From assembly GCA_003158455.1 (NCBI GenBank), contig PMJO01000051.1, forward strand, positions 5,208 to 64,796: a stretch of DNA of 59,589 nucleotides, written 5' to 3'. The notes under the pieces are model-generated. The model had not been told where the DNA came from and did no database searches. It worked only from the letters and a program-made list of their open reading frames with translations. The position numbers and the translations under genes are program-made. The stretch comes from Myxococcales bacterium (GTDB lineage Bacteria; Myxococcota_A; Polyangia; Fen-1088). Of the stretch, positions 25,606 to 34,171 are shown piece by piece. Position 1 is the stretch's first letter. Every line of letters begins with the position of its first letter.

Positions 25606-26976
25606 ATGAGCGCAAGAAGATCCCATATTGTCATTCTCGCGTTTTTTCTTGGCGTCTTGGGCTGTTCCTCGGGAACGGGAGGCGCGACCGGCCAAGGAGG
25701 AGCCAGCTCCAACGGCGGCACCGAAGGCAGAGGCGGTGCGGCCGGCACTGGCGGTGTGACCGTCTCGGGCGGTGCGACCGTCTCGGGCGGTGCGACCGTC
25801 TCGGGCGGTGCGACTGGCTCGGGCGGCGTGACCGCCTCGGGCGGCCGCGTCTCGGGCGGCACGACCAGCCCGGGTGGCGCAACTGCGGCAGGTGGGCGCA
25901 CTGGATCGGGCGGGGCGGGCGGCGCGTCCGGTGCCGGTGGCACCTCTGGAGTCGGTGGAGCGGCAGGCAACGGTTGTCCAGCCGGAGTTGCCGGGGCTAC
26001 CACAGGCACCATCAACAACACCGGGCCCTGGAACGACACTACGGGCAAGCATATCCAGGCCCATGGGGGCGGGCTCATCAAGGTCTGCGATACGTGGTAC
26101 TGGTTCGGCGAAGACAAGACCCTGAACACGAATGGTACAGGGAACTTCCACGCTATCAGCTGCTACGCCTCCAAGGATCTTGCCACCTGGGAGCATCGCA
26201 ATTCGGTCGTCACGACCAGCACGGACCCTGTGCTGAACAACGTCAATCTGATCATCGAGCGGCCCAAAGTCATCTACAACGCTTCCACGAAGCTGTACGT
26301 GATGTGGGCCCACTGGGATATGGAATCCTGCTCTGGGGCGAGCGGCGGCTATTGTGACTCCGAGGCCGTCGTGTTCACTAGCCCCACCGTGGATGGCAAC
26401 TATACGTACGTAAAGCACTTCCTGCCCGGCGGGAACGCATCGAGAGACTGCAACCTGTGGCAAGAGCCCGACGGGACTGCCTATTTCATTTCTACGGGCG
26501 CGCAGGGCCAAACCTCGTCGGGAACTTTTAGCCAGACGCAGGTCTACCAGCTCTCGAGCGACTATTTGAACGTCACGAACACCACGAAGATTTGGGCAAA
26601 TGATACCCGCGAGGCCTACGCGTTCTGGAAGGTCAATGGCAACTACTACGGTGTCAGCTCGGGCCAGACCGGCTGGGCTCCGAACCAGGCAGCCTACTTG
26701 ACCTCCACGGGCTCGATTACTGGGCCGTGGAACAATAGCTTCACCGGTCTTGGCCCGAACGGCTCCACATGGAGCTCTCAGCCCACCTACGTAATCCCCA
26801 TCGTGGGCAGCCAGACGACCACCTACATCTACGCGTCTGACATATGGAACTCCAGCAACCTGAGCCTTTCGACGTACCTCTGGCTGCCGTTCACCTTTGA
26901 CGGAACGAAGTGGAGCTTGACCAATTCCGCTACATGGTCCATCAACCTTGCGACAGGTGTCGTGACGACCAACTAG
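25606..26976 (+). CDS. GH43-like (exo-beta-1,3-galactanase type) lipoprotein
   Basis: 456 residues. A signal peptide with lipobox (FLGVLGC) leads into a Gly/Thr/Ser linker with 18-bp tandem repeats (GGATVS units), up to about residue 125. The catalytic five-bladed propeller follows: IQAHGGGLIKVCDTWYWFGE, SCYASKDLATWEHRNSVV and IERPKVIYNASTKLYVMWAH are typical of GH43 subfamily 24 galactanases, including INAHGGG-type and ERPKVxYN motifs. Likely trims beta-1,3-galactan side chains of arabinogalactan-type polymers. Surface-tethered. Confidence 0.8.
   Translation: MSARRSHIVILAFFLGVLGCSSGTGGATGQGGASSNGGTEGRGGAAGTGGVTVSGGATVSGGATVSGGATGSGGVTASGGRVSGGTTSPGGATAAGGRTGSGGAGGASGAGGTSGVGGAAGNGCPAGVAGATTGTINNTGPWNDTTGKHIQAHGGGLIKVCDTWYWFGEDKTLNTNGTGNFHAISCYASKDLATWEHRNSVVTTSTDPVLNNVNLIIERPKVIYNASTKLYVMWAHWDMESCSGASGGYCDSEAVVFTSPTVDGNYTYVKHFLPGGNASRDCNLWQEPDGTAYFISTGAQGQTSSGTFSQTQVYQLSSDYLNVTNTTKIWANDTREAYAFWKVNGNYYGVSSGQTGWAPNQAAYLTSTGSITGPWNNSFTGLGPNGSTWSSQPTYVIPIVGSQTTTYIYASDIWNSSNLSLSTYLWLPFTFDGTKWSLTNSATWSINLATGVVTTN
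25755..25860 (+). repeat. 18-bp tandem repeat in the GH43-like linker
   Basis: GTCTCGGGCGGTGCGACC repeats about three times perfectly, flanked by degenerate copies; it encodes VSGGAT units of the linker. Confidence 0.7.
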
Positions 26977-26980
26977 TCGG

Positions 26981-28183
26981 TCACGCGGGTTCGGGATCAC
27001 CTGGCCGGCGCAGACGGGTCAGGGTGGAACCGGCAGCCGGGCGGTAGCGCTTGCGGTAGTAGGTGTCGATGAAGGCCGGGCAGCTTTCGGCCACAAGCAG
27101 GCGGGCCACCTCGTCGGCAGCCAGGATGAACGACTCTTCGATTTCGCACAGGGCCTGGTTGATGTGACCCAACTCGCCGGTGAGCGCCACGTGGCGACAG
27201 CCGCAGTGGCTCTGGCAACGGTCGCGCAGGGCACAGGGCGCGCAAATTTCCTCCACGCGATCCTTGGCCTGTTGCAACTCGGCCAACCGTTTTTCGTCGA
27301 AGCCTGAATCCAGGGTTCCGATGACCAGCTCGTCATCGCGATCCTCGCCGATCATCTGCGCGCAAGGATACAGGCGGCCGGTGGGCGCGACGGCGAAGGC
27401 GCGGCCCGCCAGCGTACAGCGCTCGGGACAGGGGATGCCCTCGTTCAAATGGGTCAGGATCTTGCCGCGCAGGGGTTCCAGCGACAGCACGCGGCCGTTG
27501 CGAAACGCCTCGATCCACACCGCGCCCGCGTCGCGCAGGCCTTGGCGCAGCCCCGCGATGGACGCTTCGGTCCAGGGGGCGCGGAAGTCGGGTCCCAAAG
27601 TGACCTGTGCGGGCTGCAGGTCCATCAGCGTGCGCACCACCTCGCCCAGCCGGGGGGCGGTATCGGGCCGCACCACCGCGACCAGGCGAAAGGCAATGCC
27701 TGCCTGGCGCATGCGTCCCAGGTTGGCCACGATCCCCGCGAAGCTGCCCTGGCCCTTGTCGTCCACGCGGTGGGAATCGTGAACCGCAGCCGGACCATCC
27801 AGCGACACATACAGGGTGAAGTCGCGGGGTGGCGACAGCAAGGCGAGCACCCGATCGTCGGCCAGGGTGCCGTTGGTGTTCATCACGTAGCGCAAGCGCG
27901 GACGCGGCTCGGGTCGTGTTTGCACAGTCGCTTCCACGTAGGCCAGCGTCTCCTCGATGAACCCTGGATGCAACAGCGGCTCGCCGCCGAAGAACGAAAC
28001 GTCCAGTTGTGCCGGCCGGTTCGCCAGCGCCAAGTCCACCGACCGCCGCATCACCTCGGACGGCATTAGCCGGCTGAACTTCCCTCCGTTGTAGCAGTAG
28101 CTACAGCGCAGGTTGCAGTCGTGATCGACGAAAAGGGTCAGTTCCACTGGGCTGGCGTTTTCCGTCGGCCGCCGCGCGATCAA
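26981..28183 (-). CDS. radical SAM/SPASM peptide-modifying enzyme
   Basis: 400 residues. The radical SAM cluster motif CxxxCxxC is CNLRCSYC near residue 22-29, followed by FFGGEPLLHP (the GGE motif that contacts SAM). The C-terminal SPASM region has all expected cysteines: a Gx4C element (GRLYPC), CAPCALRDRCQSHC (Cx2Cx5Cx3C) and a later Cys (ALCEIEE), for two auxiliary 4Fe-4S clusters. SPASM enzymes include anaerobic sulfatase activators and RiPP maturases. Its ATG overlaps the stop of a short lipoprotein-like peptide by 4 bp (ATGA), and a second paralogous peptide lies upstream. No sulfatase is nearby, so modification of those peptides is the favoured role. Confidence 0.9.
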   Translation of the reverse strand: MIARRPTENASPVELTLFVDHDCNLRCSYCYNGGKFSRLMPSEVMRRSVDLALANRPAQLDVSFFGGEPLLHPGFIEETLAYVEATVQTRPEPRPRLRYVMNTNGTLADDRVLALLSPPRDFTLYVSLDGPAAVHDSHRVDDKGQGSFAGIVANLGRMRQAGIAFRLVAVVRPDTAPRLGEVVRTLMDLQPAQVTLGPDFRAPWTEASIAGLRQGLRDAGAVWIEAFRNGRVLSLEPLRGKILTHLNEGIPCPERCTLAGRAFAVAPTGRLYPCAQMIGEDRDDELVIGTLDSGFDEKRLAELQQAKDRVEEICAPCALRDRCQSHCGCRHVALTGELGHINQALCEIEESFILAADEVARLLVAESCPAFIDTYYRKRYRPAAGSTLTRLRRPGDPEPA

Positions 28184-28464
28184 GGAATACCGGCAGGGTC
28201 GGGCGGCGCGAGCTCGATTGGGGCAGGGTCGGCATCGGAGGCATCCGGCGCTGTCTCGGGCGGTGGGCCTGCATCGGGCACGCCGATGTCAGGAACGAGA
28301 AACGCGGGAGGCCCGTCGAACGGCACCGGCGGTGATCCGGCTTCCTTGGGCGTACACCCCGAGGACAGGCACAAACACAGACCCGCAGCCGCCAGGGTCG
28401 GATAGCCAGGGAAGGTGATGCGGGAACGCGGCTGGGGAGCATTGGCGGACAGGCGCTTGTCCAT
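28180..28464 (-). CDS. short lipoprotein-like peptide A, candidate substrate of the radical SAM enzyme
   Basis: 94 residues. N-terminus MDKRLSANAPQPRSR, then FPGYPTLAAAGLCLCLSSGC, a short hydrophobic stretch ending in Gly-Cys like a lipobox. The rest is Pro/Asp/Ala-rich (PPVPFDGPPAF, PDIGVPDAGPPPE). A GGAGG Shine-Dalgarno precedes the ATG. The stop overlaps the radical SAM start. The N-terminal ~35 residues are shared with the upstream peptide B, as expected for a common leader or export signal. No family recognised. Confidence 0.7.
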   Translation of the reverse strand: MDKRLSANAPQPRSRITFPGYPTLAAAGLCLCLSSGCTPKEAGSPPVPFDGPPAFLVPDIGVPDAGPPPETAPDASDADPAPIELAPPDPAGIP

Positions 28465-28491
28465 CTGTGTCCTCCAGTATGACTCCAGAAT

Positions 28492-28932
28492 CTACTGGGG
28501 GATAGGGGCACCGCCTCCGCCGGAAGGATCTGGGAAAGCGGGCGCAAGGTCGGCAGCGTCCTGCGGGGATGGTGGCTCCAGCACATCCGGTGCTGCCGCA
28601 TCCGGGGTCGGTGAAAGGGGTTCCGGTGCGCCGGCATCTTTGGCCGAGGTCGGAGTCTCGTCGAAGGGCGGTCCCACGAAGCCCGCGAGCGCGCCACCGG
28701 TGCCGGTCGTGCCACCGGTGCTGGTCGTGCCACCGGTGCTGGTCGTGCCACCGGTGCTGGTCATGCCACCGGTGTTGGACCCTGTGGTGTTGGCCGGATC
28801 GTTCGGGTTGGCACCGCGGCCGCACCCACCAGAAAGGCACAGGTACAGCCCTGCTGCCGCCACGGTGGGGTAGCCGGGGAACGGGAAGTGAGAGCGCGGC
28901 TTTGGGGCACTGGCAGAGAGACGCTTGGACAT
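28492..28932 (-). CDS. short lipoprotein-like peptide B, paralogue of peptide A
   Basis: 146 residues from the ATG at 28932, preceded by GGAGAACAAGA. N-terminus MSKRLSASAPKPRSH, then FPGYPTVAAAGLYLCLSGGC, almost the same as peptide A. Between the cysteine and the tail lies a (STGGTT)n stretch of five units encoded by a perfect 18-bp repeat. The tail (FVGPPFDETP, AKDAGAPEPLSPTPDAAAPD) parallels the tail of peptide A. It is separated from A by 27 bp, in the same direction and ahead of the radical SAM gene, so one operon is likely. Confidence 0.7.
   Translation of the reverse strand: MSKRLSASAPKPRSHFPFPGYPTVAAAGLYLCLSGGCGRGANPNDPANTTGSNTGGMTSTGGTTSTGGTTSTGGTTGTGGALAGFVGPPFDETPTSAKDAGAPEPLSPTPDAAAPDVLEPPSPQDAADLAPAFPDPSGGGGAPIPQ
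28694..28783 (-). repeat. 18-bp tandem repeat, about five units, in peptide B
   Basis: The plus-strand unit GCCACCGGTGCTGGTCGT is repeated with little change; it encodes the (STGGTT) hexapeptide series. The copy number is probably variable between strains. Confidence 0.75.
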
Positions 28933-29141
28933 TCTTGTTCTCCAATGTATCGAATATGCAAGCACCGTGCCCGCGAAAGGCAGCGCGCGAAGAGGCTGGG
29001 ATTGTTGCCTGGAGTCTTCGCGATTGGCCTGCGGGACGCCGGATGAGGAGAAACTGCGACATTCCTGTCCGGCACAGGGCGCGTTGACCCGCACTTGGGT
29101 TTGCATTCCGTCGTCAGATTTCTCGGTTGCGGAGCCCTGAT

Positions 29142-29159
29142 CTCTCAGTTTTCTGAGAG
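29142..29159. promoter_or_regulatory. perfect stem-loop in the divergent region between peptide B and dut
   Basis: CTCTCAG, a TTTT loop and CTGAGAG form a perfect 7-bp inverted repeat, extended by GATC on both sides with a two-base slip. It lies about 50 bp before dut and 210 bp before peptide B. It could be an operator or a terminator; it cannot be decided from sequence. Confidence 0.45.
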
Positions 29160-29194
29160 GGATCGTGTTGCCTGGCGTGGGCTTTCGTGTCGAG

Positions 29195-29200
29195 TACAAT
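29195..29200 (+). promoter_or_regulatory. candidate -10 box for dut
   Basis: TACAAT ten bases before the GTG at 29211. A -35 at the right distance is not clear. If used, the dut message would be nearly leaderless. Confidence 0.35.
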
Positions 29201-29210
29201 CGGTCCCGCT

Positions 29211-29669
29211 GTGACTTCACCTAGCCCTGCTGGCACGGTCCCGATCCGCTTCCGCCGCCTTCGCCCGAGCGCGGTGCTGCCCCACTACATGACACCTGGC
29301 TCGGCTGGAATGGATTTGGCCTGCGCTGCTGACGCTCCGGTGACCGTACCCGCAGGCGAGCGGGTGGGGATCCCCACTGGGTGGGCCATGGAACTGCCGC
29401 CTGGCTACGAGGCGCAGGTGCGTCCGCGTTCAGGGTTGGCTTGGAAGGCGGGGCTGACCGTGGTGAACGCGCCGGGAACCATCGACAGCGACTACCGGGG
29501 CGAGGTGGTGGTCTTGCTGGTCAATCTGTCCAAGCAACCGGTCGTGGTCCAACCCGGGGATCGGGTGGCCCAGATGGTGATCGCGCCGGTCATCCAGGGT
29601 ACGGTGGAAGAAGTGGCGGAGCTGTCAAGCAGCAAGCGCGGTGAAGGCGGTTTTGGCCACACCGGTTGA
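29211..29669 (+). CDS. dut: dUTP diphosphatase (dUTPase)
   Basis: Hydrolyses dUTP to dUMP and pyrophosphate, keeping uracil out of DNA and feeding thymidylate synthesis. 152 residues with the trimeric dUTPase motifs: AGMDLACAAD (motif 1), RPRSGLAWK (motif 2), NAPGTIDSDYRGEV (motif 3 with the catalytic Asp), GDRVAQMVIAPV (motif 4) and the Gly-rich C-terminal arm RGEGGFGHTG (motif 5). The GTG at 29211 was chosen because a TACAAT box lies just before it; a GTG at 29187 would add eight residues. argC follows 32 bp later. Confidence 0.94.
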   Translation: MTSPSPAGTVPIRFRRLRPSAVLPHYMTPGSAGMDLACAADAPVTVPAGERVGIPTGWAMELPPGYEAQVRPRSGLAWKAGLTVVNAPGTIDSDYRGEVVVLLVNLSKQPVVVQPGDRVAQMVIAPVIQGTVEEVAELSSSKRGEGGFGHTG

Positions 29670-29701
29670 TCTGAGCGCATCGAGTATGATTAGTTGCACC
29701 C

Positions 29702-30787
29702 ATGAGCAACACCCCGGTTGATATTCTCCCCAAGCGGGCCGGCATCGTCGGCGTCTCCGGCTATTCGGGGATGGAGCTGGCGCGCATCCTGGTCAGACAT
29801 CCGCTGTTCGCCATCGCGTTCACGACCAGCGACAAGTGGGCGGGGAAGCGGCTGGGTGACCGCATGGCCGTGGCAGCGCCCGCGGCGGATCTGATCTGCT
29901 TGTCGCACGAACAGGGCCAGGCTCACCTGGGCGAGGTCGACGTGGTCTTCCTGTGCACGCCGGCCGAGGTTTCGGTCGAGCTGGCGCCACGCGCGGTGGC
30001 CGCGGGCGCGCGCGTGGTGGACCTGTCGGGCGGGTTCCGGCTGGCGGCAGAGCAGTTCCCGCAATGGTATGGGTTTACCCATCCCGCGCCGAAGCTGCTC
30101 GCCGAGGCGGTGTATTCCATGCCTGAGGCCACCAACAACGCCGAGAAGCTGCGCACCACGAGACTGATTTCCAATCCGGGCTGCTACGCCACGGCTTCGG
30201 TGCTGGCCGTGTTGCCACTTCTGCGGGCGGGCTTTATGGAATCGGACTCGGCGATCATCGACGCCAAGAGCGGAACCACCGGTGCGGGCCGCAAGGCCAA
30301 CGAGGAGATGTCGTTCTCCGAGGTGGCAGACGACGTGCGCGCCTATCGGATCTTCCGCCACCAACACGCGCCCGAAATCGAAATGGCCCTAGCCTTGGGC
30401 GGCGCGCCCCACGTGCGGGTGACGTTCATGCCCCATCTTCTTCCTGTGCGGCGGGGCATCTTGGCCACCGCGTACGGACGGCTACGCCACGGCACCGGGG
30501 GCAGCGACCCGGCCGGCGGCGTGCGCAAGGCGCTGGATGATTTTGCCGAGGAGCGGCCCTTCATCCGGGTAGTGGCCCCCGACGAGGTTCGGCTGCAGGC
30601 CGCGGTGGGAACCAACCGCGTTGTGCTGGGCGCGTCCGCCGACGTCAGGCTTGGCATGGTGGTGTCCTTTGCCGCGATTGATAATTTGATCAAGGGGGCG
30701 GCCGGACAGGCGGTGCAGAACGCAAATCTGATGTTCGGATTCGCTGAGACGGACGGCCTGCTCGGGCTGTCCGGGGCCATGCCATGA
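29702..30787 (+). CDS. argC: N-acetyl-gamma-glutamyl-phosphate reductase
   Basis: Third step of arginine synthesis: NADPH reduction of N-acetylglutamyl phosphate to the semialdehyde. 361 residues. The dinucleotide-binding loop is GIVGVSGYSGMELARIL. The active-site cysteine lies in SNPGCYATASVLAVLPLL, and HQHAPEIEMAL is the conserved His region. It overlaps argB by 4 bp (ATGA), so the two are coupled. No other arg genes lie in the window. Confidence 0.95.
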   Translation: MSNTPVDILPKRAGIVGVSGYSGMELARILVRHPLFAIAFTTSDKWAGKRLGDRMAVAAPAADLICLSHEQGQAHLGEVDVVFLCTPAEVSVELAPRAVAAGARVVDLSGGFRLAAEQFPQWYGFTHPAPKLLAEAVYSMPEATNNAEKLRTTRLISNPGCYATASVLAVLPLLRAGFMESDSAIIDAKSGTTGAGRKANEEMSFSEVADDVRAYRIFRHQHAPEIEMALALGGAPHVRVTFMPHLLPVRRGILATAYGRLRHGTGGSDPAGGVRKALDDFAEERPFIRVVAPDEVRLQAAVGTNRVVLGASADVRLGMVVSFAAIDNLIKGAAGQAVQNANLMFGFAETDGLLGLSGAMP

Positions 30788-31668
30788 CCGACAGTTACGG
30801 GCCGCAGCCGGAATCTTTGGTCAATCGATGCGAATTGGTGGTCGAGGCGCTCAAGTACATCCAGAAGTTCACCGGCACGCGCGCGGTGGTCAAGTACGGC
30901 GGCGCCGCCATGGTGAAAGATGACTTGAAGCGAAGCTTCGCCCTGGACGTGGTTTTGCTGCAGGCCGCGGGTTTGCGGCCGGTGGTGGTTCACGGCGGCG
31001 GGCACGAAATCACCAAGACCCTGGATCGCCTGGGGCAGAAGAGTGAATTCATCGACGGCCAACGGGTCACCGGCGCGGTGGAGATGGGCGTCGTCGAAAT
31101 GGTTCTGACCGGCAAGGTGAACACCGAGATCGTGGGCCTGATCAACACCTTGGGCGGAACCGCCATGGGCCTGTCGGGCAAGGACGCGCATCTCATCAAG
31201 GCGCACAAGTTGCCGCCCCGGCCGGGCAAGCCTGACCTCGGTTGGGTGGGCGAGGTCGAGAGCATCAACACCGAGATTCTCGATCTCTTGCTCGACAAGA
31301 GCTACATGCCCGTGATCTCGCCGGTGGGATTGGGCACGGACGGGGCCAGTTACAACATCAATGCCGACATGGTGGCTGCGGAAATCGCGGTTGCGGCCAA
31401 GGCGAAGAAGCTGATCTTCCTCACCGACGTGGCCGGAATCTTGGACGAGAACGGCCAACTCTTGAGCGAGCTGCGGGCCGCGGATCTGCGCGGTCGGTTG
31501 CAGGAAGGCCGGGCGGTCAAGGGCGGCATGCAGGTCAAGGCGCAGGCCATCCTGCGCGCCCTGGCGGGCGGGGTCGAGGCAGTACACGTGGTCGATGGCC
31601 GCGAGCCCCACAGCGTGGTGGTCGAGCTATTCACCGAGAAGGGCGTGGGGACGCTGGTAACGGCGTGA
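30784..31668 (+). CDS. argB: acetylglutamate kinase
   Basis: Phosphorylates N-acetylglutamate in arginine synthesis. 294 residues with the amino-acid-kinase signatures VVKYGGAAM (phosphate-binding Lys-Gly-Gly), PVVVHGGGHEI, YNINADMVAAEIA and KLIFLTDVAGI. The N-terminal helix (LVNRCELVVEALKYIQKF) is of the kind found in arginine-sensitive hexameric enzymes, so feedback inhibition by arginine is likely. It ends 13 bp before the convergent membrane TPR gene. Confidence 0.95.
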   Translation: MTDSYGPQPESLVNRCELVVEALKYIQKFTGTRAVVKYGGAAMVKDDLKRSFALDVVLLQAAGLRPVVVHGGGHEITKTLDRLGQKSEFIDGQRVTGAVEMGVVEMVLTGKVNTEIVGLINTLGGTAMGLSGKDAHLIKAHKLPPRPGKPDLGWVGEVESINTEILDLLLDKSYMPVISPVGLGTDGASYNINADMVAAEIAVAAKAKKLIFLTDVAGILDENGQLLSELRAADLRGRLQEGRAVKGGMQVKAQAILRALAGGVEAVHVVDGREPHSVVVELFTEKGVGTLVTA

Positions 31669-31681
31669 GGCGCCGAACGGT

Positions 31682-33832
31682 CTACGGTTGGCCCGCGGGC
31701 GTGGTGCTCCCGGCGCCCATCATCTCCCTCGCTCTCCCAATATTCGTCAGCGCGTTCCGATCGTTCGGGTCGATCTCCAAAGCCTTCTGCCAGTTACCTA
31801 TCGCCAGTTCCAACTGGTTCTTCTGGGCGTAGATGACCCCCAGCTGGTTGTAGGCGTTGCTTGATTCGTGCGGGGCCGCTCGCGTAATCGCCTGGTATTG
31901 CGCTATCGCCTCCTCGATGCGCCCAGTGCTGAGGTAGAGCGACGCCAAGTTGTACCGCGCCGAGGTACCCTCTGGATTCCAATAGATGGCTCTATTGGCC
32001 TCCGCTTCCATCAAATCGTACTTGCCCTGCGTCCCATATATGTAGGCAAGGTTGTTGTGCGCCCCCGAGTGTTCGGGGGCCAATTCGATCACCCGGTTGA
32101 ACTTGGCGACCGCCTCGTCGTACTGCCGGTTGTTGAGGTAGAGAAGACCAAGGTTATGAATACTGACCACGTCCCAGGGATCGATCTCAATCGCGTGGTT
32201 GAACATCTTGACGGCCAGGTCGCGCCGTCCTTGCTTGTCGTAGAGGGTACCCAGGTAAGAATACGCCGGTGCCGACTTGGGATTGACGGCAACCGCCCGG
32301 TCGAAGTTCTCCCGCGCCGCCCCCAGGTTGTCCGATATCATATTGACGTTGCCGAGTCGGGCGTATAGCTCGGACTCGGTCTCGCCATCGGGCGGCTCCG
32401 TCTTCCTGACAAGATTCAGCGCCGTCGAATACTCCTCCAGCGCGCGGCCGTATTTCGCCTGGGTCTCATAGATGAAGCCGAGATTGAGGTGGGGCCGGTA
32501 CTCGGGGTTCTTCACCACGAAACGATTCAAGTTGGAAACGATCGCGAGGCAGACCGCGCAGGCAAACGCCGCGATGCCGGCCGGCCAGGCTTTGTCTTTG
32601 ATGGCGGTTGCCATGGACGTGACGAAGAAACCCGAAAAGGCCGCCCAGACGCACATGGAAGGCAATCGATATCTGTCCGTAACGAAGAAAACGAGGCAAG
32701 GCAATGCCTGGAGAACGCAGAAGACGATCAGACTTGAATCCTTCTTCTTGCGGATCGCCAAAAGCAATCCGACCAGGCCCATGGCAAGTATCAATGACGA
32801 CGGGATAAACGGGACACTCTTGTAAATCGAGTGGTCTTTCGTGTAGTAGACATCCGTGTTTCGGTATATCTCATAATTCGCGAAATACAGAGCGAGCTTC
32901 TTCAAGACCAATAGAGCTTCTTTGTCCGGATGTGCCCGGATGAAGCCGAACGCCTTCTTGTACCAGTAATGATCCCGGTCGGAAAAGGAGTCCACCCCTC
33001 CGACCCTTCTCGGTTCGTCGTAGAATTCCTCGAACGCGTAGCCGGGCTGTAGGTAGACGGTATCGTCGTACCTTTCATTATTGCCGATGTAGAAGTTGAT
33101 TCCCCCATTCGCCGAAATCAGAGCTAGATGGTGCCCGGCAATCAGGTTGCGCAGGGTGCAGGGGAAGATCGTCGCGAGGGTGATTGCGAGAAATAGCGCG
33201 GCGTTGCCGATTCGCTGCTTTGTTGCTCCCGGTCTTCTGAACAGCATGAAGACATACAGCAGCAAGAGCAGGATATTCGTGGGCAAAGCCAACAGCGAAA
33301 GGCCGAAAACTGCCGCTGAAGTAGCCAGGGAAAGGGTTCCCTTGTGGATAATGAGAAGGTAGAAGGAAAGCAGGGTCAGGAAGATGGCGATGGCGGGAAT
33401 CTCCATTTCCGCGCTGAAATAGACCGACGGGAAATAGAAGCAGTAGAGCAGGGCGCCGACAAACCCGGCCGGAACGCTGAAATATCGCTTGCCGATCAGG
33501 AAGAGCAACAGGCAACTGAAAGCGGTCATTATGACCTGGAGGAAGATCAGAAAGAAGTTGCTGTTGCCCGAGAGGAGGTAGGTCAGCGCGATGAAATACG
33601 GATAGAGAGGCGCCTTGTATAGGACCCCTTGCATTTTGAGGCTGAGGATGTCCCCGCCTAGGATTCTCCTTGCCCATTGTTCGTGATATAGCGCGTCTGC
33701 GATATGCACCTGAAAGAACGGTGAGCGTGAATAGGCAAGCAAATAGAAGAATCTGATGAGAAAGGCGACGGAGAAGACGATGATGGGAAGCCTATTCCTG
33801 CGGGAGAAGGCAAGTAGCCGTTGAACGTTCAT
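31682..33832 (-). CDS. polytopic membrane protein with C-terminal TPR repeats
   Basis: 716 residues from the ATG at 33832. The N-terminal ~430 residues hold about ten or more membrane helices with the layout of glycosyltransferase-39-like (PMT/ArnT-type) proteins: an early acidic/His element (HIADALYHEQWARRIL), then YKAPLYPYFIALTYLL. The rest is a TPR solenoid (APAYSYLGTLYDKQGRRDLA, SAHNNLAYIYGTQGKYDLM). This GT/TPR combination suggests protein or lipid glycosylation, but the donor and target are unknown. Lower GC than the arg genes suggests transfer. Confidence 0.75.
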   Translation of the reverse strand: MNVQRLLAFSRRNRLPIIVFSVAFLIRFFYLLAYSRSPFFQVHIADALYHEQWARRILGGDILSLKMQGVLYKAPLYPYFIALTYLLSGNSNFFLIFLQVIMTAFSCLLLFLIGKRYFSVPAGFVGALLYCFYFPSVYFSAEMEIPAIAIFLTLLSFYLLIIHKGTLSLATSAAVFGLSLLALPTNILLLLLYVFMLFRRPGATKQRIGNAALFLAITLATIFPCTLRNLIAGHHLALISANGGINFYIGNNERYDDTVYLQPGYAFEEFYDEPRRVGGVDSFSDRDHYWYKKAFGFIRAHPDKEALLVLKKLALYFANYEIYRNTDVYYTKDHSIYKSVPFIPSSLILAMGLVGLLLAIRKKKDSSLIVFCVLQALPCLVFFVTDRYRLPSMCVWAAFSGFFVTSMATAIKDKAWPAGIAAFACAVCLAIVSNLNRFVVKNPEYRPHLNLGFIYETQAKYGRALEEYSTALNLVRKTEPPDGETESELYARLGNVNMISDNLGAARENFDRAVAVNPKSAPAYSYLGTLYDKQGRRDLAVKMFNHAIEIDPWDVVSIHNLGLLYLNNRQYDEAVAKFNRVIELAPEHSGAHNNLAYIYGTQGKYDLMEAEANRAIYWNPEGTSARYNLASLYLSTGRIEEAIAQYQAITRAAPHESSNAYNQLGVIYAQKNQLELAIGNWQKALEIDPNDRNALTNIGRAREMMGAGSTTPAGQP

Positions 33833-34171
33833 TGCTTTATCCCGCGACGCTGCTTCTTGCGCCCACAGTCGGCATCTTCCGGGGGCCATTCAGCTGTGAT
33901 GGGAATTCTAACACCTGGAGCCGGAGTGTCGGGCGGAAAGGCGCGGATGCCGCGAGGCGCCGAGGCGGCGAGCTGCGGGCCGCGTATATGGGCGGTCGGT
34001 TGACGGGCGAGTAGAATTGTGGCCAGAAACCGGCTCGTCGAGAAGCCCCCCTCGGATACATTACGCACCGGATGACGCTTTCGCGAATACTTTCTGAGCC
34101 ACGAGGGATGGGATCCGTCCGGTGCCAAGAAAATCGCCAACACTTTTCACCGCGGTGACGTTGTTTAGGTC
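33833..34171. other. divergent intergenic region between the TPR membrane protein and the sigma cassette
   Basis: 339 bp with no gene I can support. It carries the palindrome at 34147-34158. GCGAGGCGCCGAGGCGGCG is locally repetitive. Confidence 0.4.
34147..34158. promoter_or_regulatory. perfect palindrome TCACCGCGGTGA upstream of the sigma cassette
   Basis: A 12-bp perfect palindrome ending 13 bases before the ATG of the fused sigma factor. It suits binding of a dimeric regulator or an overlapping operator; the element also leaves little space for a ribosome-binding site. Confidence 0.45.

Larger units (their letters stand above)
28933..29210. other. divergent intergenic region between the radical SAM operon and dut
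   Basis: 278 bp holding the stem-loop and a TACAAT box; no gene supported. It must contain the promoters of both directions. Confidence 0.4.
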
